Assembly: GCA_007128525.1 (NCBI GenBank)
Contig: SKXG01000360.1
Span: 1-6,035, forward strand
DNA from: Pseudomonadales bacterium
GTDB taxonomy: Bacteria; Pseudomonadota; Gammaproteobacteria; Pseudomonadales; Azotimanducaceae
DNA: 6,035 bases
Direction of reading: 5' to 3'
Part shown: piece by piece, positions 1-5,640 of the stretch
How the letters are laid out: the number at the start of each line of letters is the position of its first letter
Numbering within the stretch: position 1 is the first letter of the stretch
The notes under the pieces: generated by a model
What the model was told of the DNA's origin: nothing
The model's input: only the letters and a program-made list of their open reading frames with translations
Databases searched by the model: none
Program-made: the position numbers and the translations under genes

Positions 1-924
1 AATGATGTCACCTTCCTGCAGGCCGGCTCGATCGGCCGGGCTGCCGTCCATCACACGCGACACCAGCGCACCGGCGGGCTTGTCCAGGTTGAAGCTCTCG
101 GCCAGGTCCCGATTGACTTCCTGAATGACCACGCCGAGCCAGCCCCGGGCCACTTCGCCGGTCTCCATCAGCTGTTCGGCCACCTCCATCGCGACATCAA
201 TCGGGATGGCAAAAGACACCCCCATAAAGCCACCGGAACGGGTGTAGATCTGAGAGTTGATACCAACCACTTCGCCATCGAGGTTGAACAACGGCCCACC
301 GGAGTTGCCGGGATTGATCGCAACGTCCGTCTGAATAAAGGGCACATAGTTCTCGTTGTTTTCGGTCGGCAGACTGCGCCCCTTGGCGCTGACGATGCCG
401 GCCGTCACCGAATAGTCAAAGCCGAAAGGTGATCCGATGGCCAGCACCCACTCGCCAACGCGGAGTCGCTCCGATTCACCGATGCGCACCGTAGGCAGGT
501 CGGTCGCCTGCACCCGCAACAACGCCAGATCAGAACGCGGATCGGCGCCTACAAGCTCCGCTTCCAGCTCACGGCGGTCGCTGAGGCGCACATAGATCGA
601 GTCGGCGTTCTCAACAACATGATTGTTCGTCAATACATAGCCATCACTGGAAATGATGAACCCGGAACCCAGCGACCGACGCTCACCGCCGCGCGGGCTG
701 CCAAACTGGTCAGGCGGGAAGAACCGCCGGAAGAACTCGTCGAACTCGCGGCCACCAAAGGGGCTGGCGCCGCGTTCCGGCGCACTACGGACGGTGCTGA
801 CATTGACCACCGCCGGCGAATTCGCATCCACCAGATCGGTAAAATCCGGCAGGCTGCGTGCCTCACCAAACGCCGGCAACAACAGCGGCAACGCCAGGGC
901 CAGTCCGAGAAGTGCTCTGCGCAT
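1..924 (-). CDS. mucD: MucD/DegP-family periplasmic serine endoprotease, 3' end beyond window
   Basis: This is the N-terminal 308 residues of an HtrA/DegP-type protease; the reading frame is open to base 1, so the C-terminal part (rest of PDZ1 and probably PDZ2) is missing. Residues 1-22 look like a Sec signal peptide (MRR, then a Leu/Ala-rich core, with cleavage likely after GEA), so the enzyme acts in the periplasm. Residues 52-82, rich in Phe, Arg and Gly, resemble the LA loop of DegP. The trypsin-like fold follows with the complete catalytic triad: His102 (TNNHVV), Asp132 (SDLALL) and Ser208 (GNSGGP). The first PDZ domain begins near residue 260 (RGWLGV). The ATG at 924-922 has an upstream GGAAGG about 9 nt away. 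The gene is last of the stress-operon genes seen here, 56 bp after rseC, as in Pseudomonas, where MucD degrades misfolded envelope proteins and restrains AlgU activity. Family assignment is very secure; mucD rather than degP rests on operon position. Confidence 0.95.
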   Translation of the reverse strand, partial: MRRALLGLALALPLLLPAFGEARSLPDFTDLVDANSPAVVNVSTVRSAPERGASPFGGREFDEFFRRFFPPDQFGSPRGGERRSLGSGFIISSDGYVLTNNHVVENADSIYVRLSDRRELEAELVGADPRSDLALLRVQATDLPTVRIGESERLRVGEWVLAIGSPFGFDYSVTAGIVSAKGRSLPTENNENYVPFIQTDVAINPGNSGGPLFNLDGEVVGINSQIYTRSGGFMGVSFAIPIDVAMEVAEQLMETGEVARGWLGVVIQEVNRDLAESFNLDKPAGALVSRVMDGSPADRAGLQEGDII

Positions 925-949
925 AGGTTTATACCTTCCGTTTCCGTAG

Positions 950-968
950 GACGCGCTCAAAGCGCGTC
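950..968 (-). other. Hairpin in the rseC-mucD spacer
   Basis: A perfect 8-bp inverted repeat (GACGCGCT / AGCGCGTC) with a 3-nt loop lies in the 56-bp space between the rseC stop and the mucD start. Neither strand has a T-run after it, so it does not look like a standard intrinsic terminator. It ends about 10 nt before the mucD Shine-Dalgarno. By inference it could be an RNA processing or stability element, a weak attenuator that sets mucD levels relative to rseABC, or part of a regulator binding site. The structure is seen; the function is a guess. Confidence 0.5.
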
Positions 969-980
969 AAATTGCATGGG

Positions 981-1427
981 TCACGCCAGCTCCGACCCTG
1001 CCCGTGGTGTCGGGTTCAACTGACGCTTATCCAGACTTTCTGTGGGCTCCAGCTGAAAATACAAGTCGCGCAGCAGTGGCCGGTAGCGCACCAGCAATCC
1101 GACAAGCAGCATCCCGGCTGGAACACTCAGCAGGCTCAGGGCACCAACCGAAGGCCAGTAAAGCCCGACACCTGTTCCGACAACAAGCAGTATCAGCAAT
1201 GGCAGACCAAACACCAACAGCACAGCACGGGTCAATGCAGCGGACGACACCGACAGCGCCAGACCATCAGACCCGGCGGGTACCGCCGCTGCCGGCCAAG
1301 CCACGGCCACCGGGGCACGCCAGGCCGCGCCACAGGTACAGCCCGGACAGGCGGTGCGGTCAGCCTGCAGGAGAACCCGGTCATGGCTGCCTTCACTGAT
1401 GGTCACTGGTTGCACCAATCTGGTCAT
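981..1427 (-). CDS. rseC: RseC/MucC family inner-membrane regulator of sigma-E
   Basis: A 148-residue protein of the RseC/MucC family. It has a short N-terminal region with a cysteine cluster (C27, C30, C32 in CPGCTCG), two transmembrane segments (about 65-90 and 94-113) separated by a very short turn, and a charged cytoplasmic tail of about 35 residues starting RYRPLLRD. In E. coli RseC has a mild positive effect on sigma-E and is tied to redox/reduction functions; its exact job is poorly known. Here the cysteine cluster is compact with only three Cys, whereas E. coli RseC has four spread over a longer loop, and the soluble part before the membrane hairpin is short. The ATG overlaps the rseB stop by one base (TAATG, 1429-1425), which implies translational coupling. 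Assignment rests on position, Cys motif and topology; sequence similarity to the model proteins is modest. Confidence 0.85.
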   Translation of the reverse strand: MTRLVQPVTISEGSHDRVLLQADRTACPGCTCGAAWRAPVAVAWPAAAVPAGSDGLALSVSSAALTRAVLLVFGLPLLILLVVGTGVGLYWPSVGALSLLSVPAGMLLVGLLVRYRPLLRDLYFQLEPTESLDKRQLNPTPRAGSELA

Positions 1428-2461
1428 TACGAGCCCTGGAAGTGAATCGAGCGCGCCACGCGCCGGGCCGTTTCTTCGGGAATCTCACCAACCACGGTGA
1501 CCAGATAGGCCCGATCTTCTGGCCCGTCAACATGACTGGTGACCGCAACGGTGGCCCCATCGCGGGACATCATTTCTCCCGCCCCCGCTTGCGGCATCTT
1601 TTCCACAAACACGGAAAACGCTGCCAGACCGTCACTGTACATCAGCGTGTTCACGCTCCGAGCCTTGCCCGGCATGGGCCGCACTTCCCAGGTTGCCAGC
1701 TGGAAGCCTGCCGGCACCCAGCCTGCCACCCAGGCTGAGTCGCCAATCGGCTGGCTCAGATCCTGTGGTGTCCCGAGGCTGAAGCTGGTGGTCACCATGG
1801 ATCGCTCATCCACGTCCGGCTCCAACGCCGAAGTGCTGATGTCATCGCTGATTTTGAGGTAGGTGAACTGAAAGATCTCAAGCCGCTGACCCTGCTCGTT
1901 CACCAACTCAGACCGCAACAGTAAACCGGTGTCGGCGTCGAGCCAGATCCGGTAACCATGCCGATAGTTGTCCTTGGGCGCGATGGTGAGTGCGTGAGCG
2001 CTACGCCCGGCCACCCGGTCAAGCTGTGTGGCCGTCAGTTCATAATGTTGGGAGACGCGCTCGAAGCTGGCACTGAAAGCGCGGGCAAAAGGCCCGGCCG
2101 GAATGCTGCCCTGAAGCTCCACCAGCTCATCACCCGGCTGCAGGAAGCTCACCACTTCATCGGCCGCCCGGACAATCTCACGCGGTGCGCCATTCAGATG
2201 CACCAGCCGTTCATGCTCGATGCCGTCGAGGACCAGGTGCACGATCCGCAACGTCGACAGGTCAACCCCATTATAATAGGTGAACACGCCGTCGTAATTC
2301 AGCTCGGCAAAGGCGCTGTTCATGTGCGAGAGCCACTGATCCGGCGTTCTGTCCGGCAGCGCCTCACCGGCACTGTCGGCCTTTGCCTGCCCGAACGCCA
2401 GCACCGTCACGCTGGCGCCCAGCAGCAGGTTCGCGATCAACTTCGCGGAGAGCAAAGTCAT
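1427..2461 (-). CDS. rseB: RseB/MucB, periplasmic negative regulator of sigma-E
   Basis: A 344-residue periplasmic protein that binds the periplasmic domain of RseA/MucA and protects it from site-1 proteolysis; in the known systems lipopolysaccharide or lipid signals release it. Residues 1-28 form a signal peptide (hydrophobic core LLLGASVTVLAF, cleavage after AKA). The large lipoprotein-carrier-like (LolA/LppX fold) domain spans about 35-215 and carries family motifs: LNYDGVFTYYNG (55-65), ERLVHLNGAPREIVR (84-98) and YRIWLDADTGLLLRSEL (170-186). The smaller C-terminal MucB/RseB domain spans about 240-342, with WVPAGF, YSDGLAAFSVFVEKMP and VTVVGEIPEETARRVA. The length is slightly above the roughly 318 residues of the E. 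coli and P. aeruginosa proteins. The start is fixed by the ATGA overlap with rseA (2461-2458). No strong Shine-Dalgarno precedes it, so translation probably depends on coupling to rseA. Confidence 0.96.
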   Translation of the reverse strand: MTLLSAKLIANLLLGASVTVLAFGQAKADSAGEALPDRTPDQWLSHMNSAFAELNYDGVFTYYNGVDLSTLRIVHLVLDGIEHERLVHLNGAPREIVRAADEVVSFLQPGDELVELQGSIPAGPFARAFSASFERVSQHYELTATQLDRVAGRSAHALTIAPKDNYRHGYRIWLDADTGLLLRSELVNEQGQRLEIFQFTYLKISDDISTSALEPDVDERSMVTTSFSLGTPQDLSQPIGDSAWVAGWVPAGFQLATWEVRPMPGKARSVNTLMYSDGLAAFSVFVEKMPQAGAGEMMSRDGATVAVTSHVDGPEDRAYLVTVVGEIPEETARRVARSIHFQGS

Positions 2462-3060
2462 CGTGATTCGAAGGCAGCAACTTTGACGAACGGCATGACG
2501 CTCGCCTGGTGATTCAGTGACGTGTGGTGAACATGGTGCAGCATATAAGCCTGAGTACGCTGTCGGTCGAGCTGCGAGGTGTCGAGTATGGCATCTGCAG
2601 AATCCGTTAGCACAGGCCCAGCTGCCACACGCTGCGAGACATTGACCTCGGGGACTTGAGCCTGCTGTGCCTGCAGGTCGGCACCGGAATGGCCGCCAAA
2701 GTCGCCAAAACCAATCACCACGGTGAGCGCGACTGCCGCTGCAACGCTGCCGCCAGCAAACGGGCCCAGCCAGCGCCTGCGGCGCGTGGTGACTGCCGCG
2801 TCAGGCGCTGCCAGAGCATCGCCATTGTCTGCCACTGCGTCCGGCTCACTGTCGATGGTCGCCCAGATATTGCGCATCATCCGCTCATTGTTCAGCGGCG
2901 ACCAGCCCGGCTGATGCCGATGGGCAATCAGGTGATAGGTGTACCAGCGCTGGCGCAGCTCGGGGTCGGTATCCAGTTCATTGAGCACCCGGAGGGTTTC
3001 AAACTCATCGGCTTCACCGTCGATCAGGGCAGACAAGGCTTCTCGCAGCTGCTCAGACAT
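2458..3060 (-). CDS. rseA: RseA/MucA anti-sigma-E factor
   Basis: A 200-residue single-pass inner-membrane anti-sigma factor. The N-terminal cytoplasmic anti-sigma domain (about 1-70) starts with the family signature SEQLREALSALIDGEADEFE and includes ELRQRWYTYHLI. A basic stretch RRRR (93-96) precedes one transmembrane helix (about 100-118), giving an N-in/C-out topology. The periplasmic tail ends with YMLHHVHH...MPFVKVAAFESR, which aligns in pattern with the C-terminal RseB-binding region of P. aeruginosa MucA (YLRQHVQQ...LPYARAASLENR, recalled from memory). In the known systems a DegS/AlgW protease cuts the periplasmic side and RseP/MucP the membrane side to free the sigma factor; neither protease is in the window. 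The tail is unusually rich in His (H175, H176, H178, H179, H184). The start ATG has GAGAGG 9 nt upstream. The 3' end overlaps rseB by 4 bp. Sequence is divergent but assignment is clear from motifs and position. Confidence 0.95.
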   Translation of the reverse strand: MSEQLREALSALIDGEADEFETLRVLNELDTDPELRQRWYTYHLIAHRHQPGWSPLNNERMMRNIWATIDSEPDAVADNGDALAAPDAAVTTRRRRWLGPFAGGSVAAAVALTVVIGFGDFGGHSGADLQAQQAQVPEVNVSQRVAAGPVLTDSADAILDTSQLDRQRTQAYMLHHVHHTSLNHQASVMPFVKVAAFESR

Positions 3061-3077
3061 ACTGCCAATCCTCTCAC

Positions 3078-3197
3078 TTAATTTGCTTTTATCTCATCCA
3101 AACCAGCCCCGACCAGCGGGACACCCCAAATACAATCACCCACTTCGAGTGTGGAAATGGCAAAAGGTTGCACTATTGAATGCGATAGACGTCGCAT
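3078..3197 (-). CDS. Candidate 39-aa small protein or leader peptide between rpoE and rseA
   Basis: An ATG-initiated 39-codon ORF almost fills the gap between the sigma and anti-sigma genes. It starts MRRLSHSIVQ and ends LDEIKAN, then TAA. I recognise no family. Support: AGGAAGG (3210-3204) lies 6 nt before the ATG and directly after the rpoE stop. The spacing (13 nt after rpoE, 17 nt before rseA, whose own GAGAGG site follows the small-ORF stop) is what a true operon member would show. Against: only 15 of 39 codons end in G or C, and it uses ATA twice plus CTA and CGA, unlike the GC-rich third positions of its neighbours. It has a weakly hydrophobic middle (CIWGVPLVGAGL, 22-33) but no convincing signal peptide or full transmembrane helix. 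It may be a real small protein, a translated leader that couples rpoE to rseA translation, or a chance ORF in spacer DNA. Confidence 0.35.
   Translation of the reverse strand: MRRLSHSIVQPFAISTLEVGDCIWGVPLVGAGLDEIKAN
3180..3197 (-). promoter_or_regulatory. Short hairpin that includes the small-ORF start codon
   Basis: On the minus strand ATGCGA (3197-3192) pairs perfectly with TCGCAT (3185-3180) around a 6-nt loop. The pairing includes the ATG of the 39-codon ORF and sits just downstream of its Shine-Dalgarno. There is no T-run after it, so it is not a typical terminator. By inference it could moderate initiation at the small ORF or affect the rpoE-rseA mRNA. The stem is only 6 bp, so it would be weak. 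Confidence 0.35.
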
Positions 3198-3203
3198 ATC
3201 AGG

Positions 3204-3210
3204 CCTTCCT
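3204..3210 (-). promoter_or_regulatory. Strong Shine-Dalgarno immediately after the rpoE stop codon
   Basis: AGGAAGG directly follows the rpoE TAA (3213-3211) and lies 6 nt upstream of an ATG (3197-3195). It lies about 140 nt before rseA, so it cannot serve rseA, which has its own GAGAGG at 3075-3070. The site is the main argument that the 39-codon ORF between the two genes is translated, most simply by ribosomes that finish rpoE and reinitiate. Confidence 0.5.
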
Positions 3211-3789
3211 TTAATCATTGTCCATCAATGGGCGAATGCGCGCGTCTATGGCTTCTCGCGCGCGGAAAATTCGTGACCGGACCGTCCCCACCGGGCAGTC
3301 CATGATCTGGGCAATCTGCTCATAGCTCAGACCGTCGAATTCCCGCAGTGTCACCGCACTGCGCAAATCGTCAGGCAGGTCGCGAATGGCCAGGTCGATC
3401 ACCTTGGCAAGTTCATCCCGCGCCAGCGAATTCTCCGGGTTGGCGGACTCCCGCAGGGCATCGGCCCCTTCGTAGTACTCACCGTCCTCGGCGTCCACAT
3501 CGACGTCCGGCGGTCGCCGATTGCGGGCGACCAGATAGTTCTTGGATGTGTTGATTGCAATGCGGTAGAGCCAGGTATAAAAGGCGCTGTCGCCACGAAA
3601 CCGCGGCAGGGCCCGATAGGCCTTGATAAAGGACTCCTGAACGATGTCTTCGATTTCCTCGTTGGTCCGCACATAGCGGCTGACCAGCCCGGCGATCTTG
3701 TGCTGGTAACGGGCAAACAGCAGATCGAAGGCCCGCCGGTCTCCGTTCTGGACCCGCTTCACCAGCTCCTGATCAGTATCCTTTGACAC
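3211..3789 (-). CDS. rpoE: RNA polymerase ECF sigma factor RpoE/AlgU (sigma-22/sigma-24)
   Basis: This is the envelope-stress sigma factor that directs RNA polymerase to envelope-maintenance genes and normally its own operon. From the GTG at 3789 it is 192 residues, close to E. coli RpoE and P. aeruginosa AlgU (about 191-193). Region sigma-2 (about 20-90) contains DLLFARYQHKI, the DIVQESFIKAYRAL core-binding and -10 recognition part, and FRGDSAFYTWLYRIAINT. An acidic linker (VDVDAEDGEYYEGAD) leads to sigma-4 (about 138-190) with LREFDGLSYEQIAQIMDCPVGTVRSRIFRARE, the helix-turn-helix for the -35 element. An in-frame ATG at 3840 would add 17 Ala/Gly-rich residues lacking in the family, has no Shine-Dalgarno and lies 8 nt after a GC hairpin. 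The GTG gives MSKDTDQELV, matching the E. coli N-terminus pattern, with GGGAG 11 nt upstream. The start is the only uncertain part; function is secure. Confidence 0.96.
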   Translation of the reverse strand: MSKDTDQELVKRVQNGDRRAFDLLFARYQHKIAGLVSRYVRTNEEIEDIVQESFIKAYRALPRFRGDSAFYTWLYRIAINTSKNYLVARNRRPPDVDVDAEDGEYYEGADALRESANPENSLARDELAKVIDLAIRDLPDDLRSAVTLREFDGLSYEQIAQIMDCPVGTVRSRIFRAREAIDARIRPLMDND

Positions 3790-3848
3790 GTCAGCTGAGG
3801 CTCCCGCTGCGGCTGCTTCGACGAACCCGCCGGGTACCATCCCGAACG

Positions 3849-3865
3849 GCGCGACGAAAGCGCGC
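3849..3865 (-). other. GC hairpin ahead of the alternative rpoE ATG
   Basis: GCGCG and CGCGC form a 5-bp all-GC stem with a 7-nt loop, ending 8 nt before the ATG at 3840 on the minus strand. If that ATG were the start, the hairpin would occupy its ribosome-binding region, which supports the downstream GTG at 3789 instead. It is short and may be chance in GC-rich DNA; no T-run follows. Confidence 0.3.
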
Positions 3866-3916
3866 TATTCTGCCGATTCCAGTCCGGACAAGCCAGTAGC
3901 ACCCCATCATGCTCCC

Positions 3917-3945
3917 TGTCCAGCACCCCGCTGGCTGGTTACAAT
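3917..3945 (+). promoter_or_regulatory. Candidate sigma-70 promoter for nadB
   Basis: TACAAT (3940-3945) matches five of six bases of the -10 consensus. Seventeen bases upstream, TGTCCA (3917-3922) is a poor -35 (three of six). Transcription would start near 3952, giving a leader of about 60 nt before the nadB ATG. A 5-bp inverted repeat CCAGC-ACCCC-GCTGG (3920-3934) lies between the two boxes and overlaps the -35, so it could be an operator, though it is short. The divergent rpoE promoter must lie in or near the same 222-bp interval, but I could not find a convincing sigma-E or sigma-70 match for it. Confidence 0.35.
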
Positions 3946-4011
3946 CGGTGTACTCCGAGGCCACCGGCCCGTCGCTGGTCATCCACGCACTCAGTAACCG
4001 GGCGCTATTCC

Positions 4012-5640
4012 ATGAGTATTACACATCAGCACGACGTACTGATTATCGGCAGCGGTGCCGCAGGGCTCGCCACCGCGCTGCACCTGGCCCCGGATGCCCG
4101 GGTAGCGGTGCTGAGCAAGCAGGATTTGCATGCCAGCTCCACAGACTGGGCCCAGGGCGGGATTGCCGCCGTCACCCACCCGGCCGACAGCGAGTACGAG
4201 CACATCCAGGACTCGCTTGCCGCCGGCGCCGGCCTCTGCCACGAGCCGGCCGTCGTGCACACCATCTACCATGCCCGTGAGGCCATTGCCCAGTTGCAGA
4301 GCTGGGGCGTGAACTTTGATCGCGAGGACAACGACTTTCACCTGACGCAGGAAGGCGGTCACAGCTTCCGCCGGGTATTGCATGTTGCCGATGCCACCGG
4401 CCATGCCGTGGCGACCAACCTGATCCGTGAAGCTCGCCAGCAGCCCAATATCGAGCTGTACACCGACCATGTCGCCATCGACCTGATCACCAGCGCCAAG
4501 ATCGGGCGCGGCAACAACCGCTGCCTCGGCGCCTACGTCTACAACTCGGGCACCGGCCATGTTGATGTCTTTGCCGCGCGCTGCGTCATCATCGCCACCG
4601 GTGGTGCCAGCAAAGTCTACCTGTATACCTCAAACCCGGATGGCTCCACCGGTGATGGCATCGCCATGGCCTGGCGCGCTGGCTGCCGGGTGGCCAACAT
4701 GGAGTTCAACCAGTTTCACCCTACCTGCCTGTTCCACCCGCATGCCAAGTCCTTTCTGATTTCCGAGGCCGTACGCGGTGAAGGTGGTGTGCTGGTACTG
4801 CCCAGCGGCGAGCGTTTCATGCAGCGCTTTGATACCCGAGGAGAACTGGCGCCGCGCGACATCGTAGCGCGCGCCATCGACCATGAGATGAAGCGCACCG
4901 GCAGCGACTGTGTATACCTGGACATCAGCCACAAACCCCGCGCACTGATCACGCGCCACTTTCCAACCATCTATGCCAAGTGCGCAGAGCATGGTATCGA
5001 CATCACCCGCGAACCCATTCCGGTGGTGCCGGCGGCGCACTACACCTGTGGCGGCGTGCTGGTCGACCTGAACGGCGCCACAGACATTCCCGGCCTGTAT
5101 GCCATCGGCGAGGCCAGCTGTACCGGGTTGCATGGCGCTAACCGGCTGGCCAGCAACTCCATTCTCGAGTGCCTGGTTTTCGCCCGCAGTGCCGCCGACC
5201 ACATCCGCAGCGCACTGCACGAGCCCTACGCAGCACCGGAAATTCCGCGCTGGGATGAGAGTCGCGTGACCGACTCCGATGAAGATGTGGTCATCTCGCA
5301 CAACTGGCATGAGCTGCGCCAGTTCATGTGGGATTATGTTGGCATCGTGCGGACCAACAAGCGGCTGCAACGAGCGCTGCACCGCATCGAGCTGCTGAAA
5401 CGCGAAGTTCACGAATATTACAGCAATTACCGGGTCGGTAACGATCTGATTGAGCTGCGCAACCTGATCCACGTAGCGGAGCTGATCGTGCGCTCTGCCA
5501 TGATGCGTACAGAGAGCCGCGGCCTGCACTACACGCTTGATTATCCGACGCTGCTGCCCGAGGCCAAAGACACCATCCTGAGCCCGGGAACCTGGGACCC
5601 ACTGGATGTCATGCAGCCACAGCTAGCGCAGATCCGCTGA
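4012..5640 (+). CDS. nadB: L-aspartate oxidase NadB
   Basis: A 542-residue flavoprotein (E. coli NadB is 540) that oxidises L-aspartate to iminoaspartate, the first step of de novo NAD synthesis; quinolinate synthase NadA then uses the product. The FAD-binding Rossmann motif is near the N-terminus ([19 protein letters not shown], 8-26), followed by [13 protein letters not shown] (42-54). Family active-site residues are visible: E114 (QEGGHS), H236 (FHPTC), R282 in the [12 protein letters not shown] block, H343 (HYTCGG) and R378 ([10 protein letters not shown]), equivalent to E. coli E121, H244, R290, H351 and R386 as I recall the numbering. The second FAD-contacting region is [23 protein letters not shown] (361-383), and a C-terminal helical domain (about 430-515) contains [10 protein letters not shown]. 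The enzyme is cytoplasmic. The start ATG has only a weak upstream GGGCG, but begins where the family does. It diverges from rpoE, as in E. coli and Pseudomonas, and ends overlapping a convergent gene. Confidence 0.98.
   Translation: MSITHQHDVLIIGSGAAGLATALHLAPDARVAVLSKQDLHASSTDWAQGGIAAVTHPADSEYEHIQDSLAAGAGLCHEPAVVHTIYHAREAIAQLQSWGVNFDREDNDFHLTQEGGHSFRRVLHVADATGHAVATNLIREARQQPNIELYTDHVAIDLITSAKIGRGNNRCLGAYVYNSGTGHVDVFAARCVIIATGGASKVYLYTSNPDGSTGDGIAMAWRAGCRVANMEFNQFHPTCLFHPHAKSFLISEAVRGEGGVLVLPSGERFMQRFDTRGELAPRDIVARAIDHEMKRTGSDCVYLDISHKPRALITRHFPTIYAKCAEHGIDITREPIPVVPAAHYTCGGVLVDLNGATDIPGLYAIGEASCTGLHGANRLASNSILECLVFARSAADHIRSALHEPYAAPEIPRWDESRVTDSDEDVVISHNWHELRQFMWDYVGIVRTNKRLQRALHRIELLKREVHEYYSNYRVGNDLIELRNLIHVAELIVRSAMMRTESRGLHYTLDYPTLLPEAKDTILSPGTWDPLDVMQPQLAQIR

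Noticed and set aside
619..1445. Several plus-strand frames (about 100-157 codons) opposite mucD and rseC
   Set aside because: Low-complexity, Arg/Gln/Pro-rich translations opposite well-supported genes; no independent start signals.
1958..2512. 184-codon plus-strand frame opposite rseB
   Set aside because: Shadow of rseB; the rseB protein carries clear family motifs throughout.
3101..3120. Repeated GCTGGT (minus strand) in the rpoE-rseA gap as a possible operator
   Set aside because: Two 6-bp copies 10 bp apart inside a GC-rich patch; no palindrome and no further copies nearby.
3840..3880. GGAATCG-N16-TCGTC as a sigma-E promoter for rpoE
   Set aside because: Only GGAA of the -35 and TC of the -10 match; too weak to call as a feature.
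3862..4010. Direct repeat GCGCTATTC at 3862-3870 and 4002-4010 flanking the divergent spacer
   Set aside because: A single shared 9-mer in about 200 bp is not improbable by chance, and the copies show no consistent relation to a promoter.
3991..4560. 189-codon minus-strand frame over the nadB start
   Set aside because: Val/Gly/Ala-rich composition typical of an antisense shadow, no RBS-operon context, and it covers the NadB FAD-binding region.
4630..5529. 299-codon open frame on the minus strand inside nadB
   Set aside because: It is antisense to a complete, fully conserved nadB, its protein has no recognisable motifs, and long antisense frames are common in GC-rich genes.
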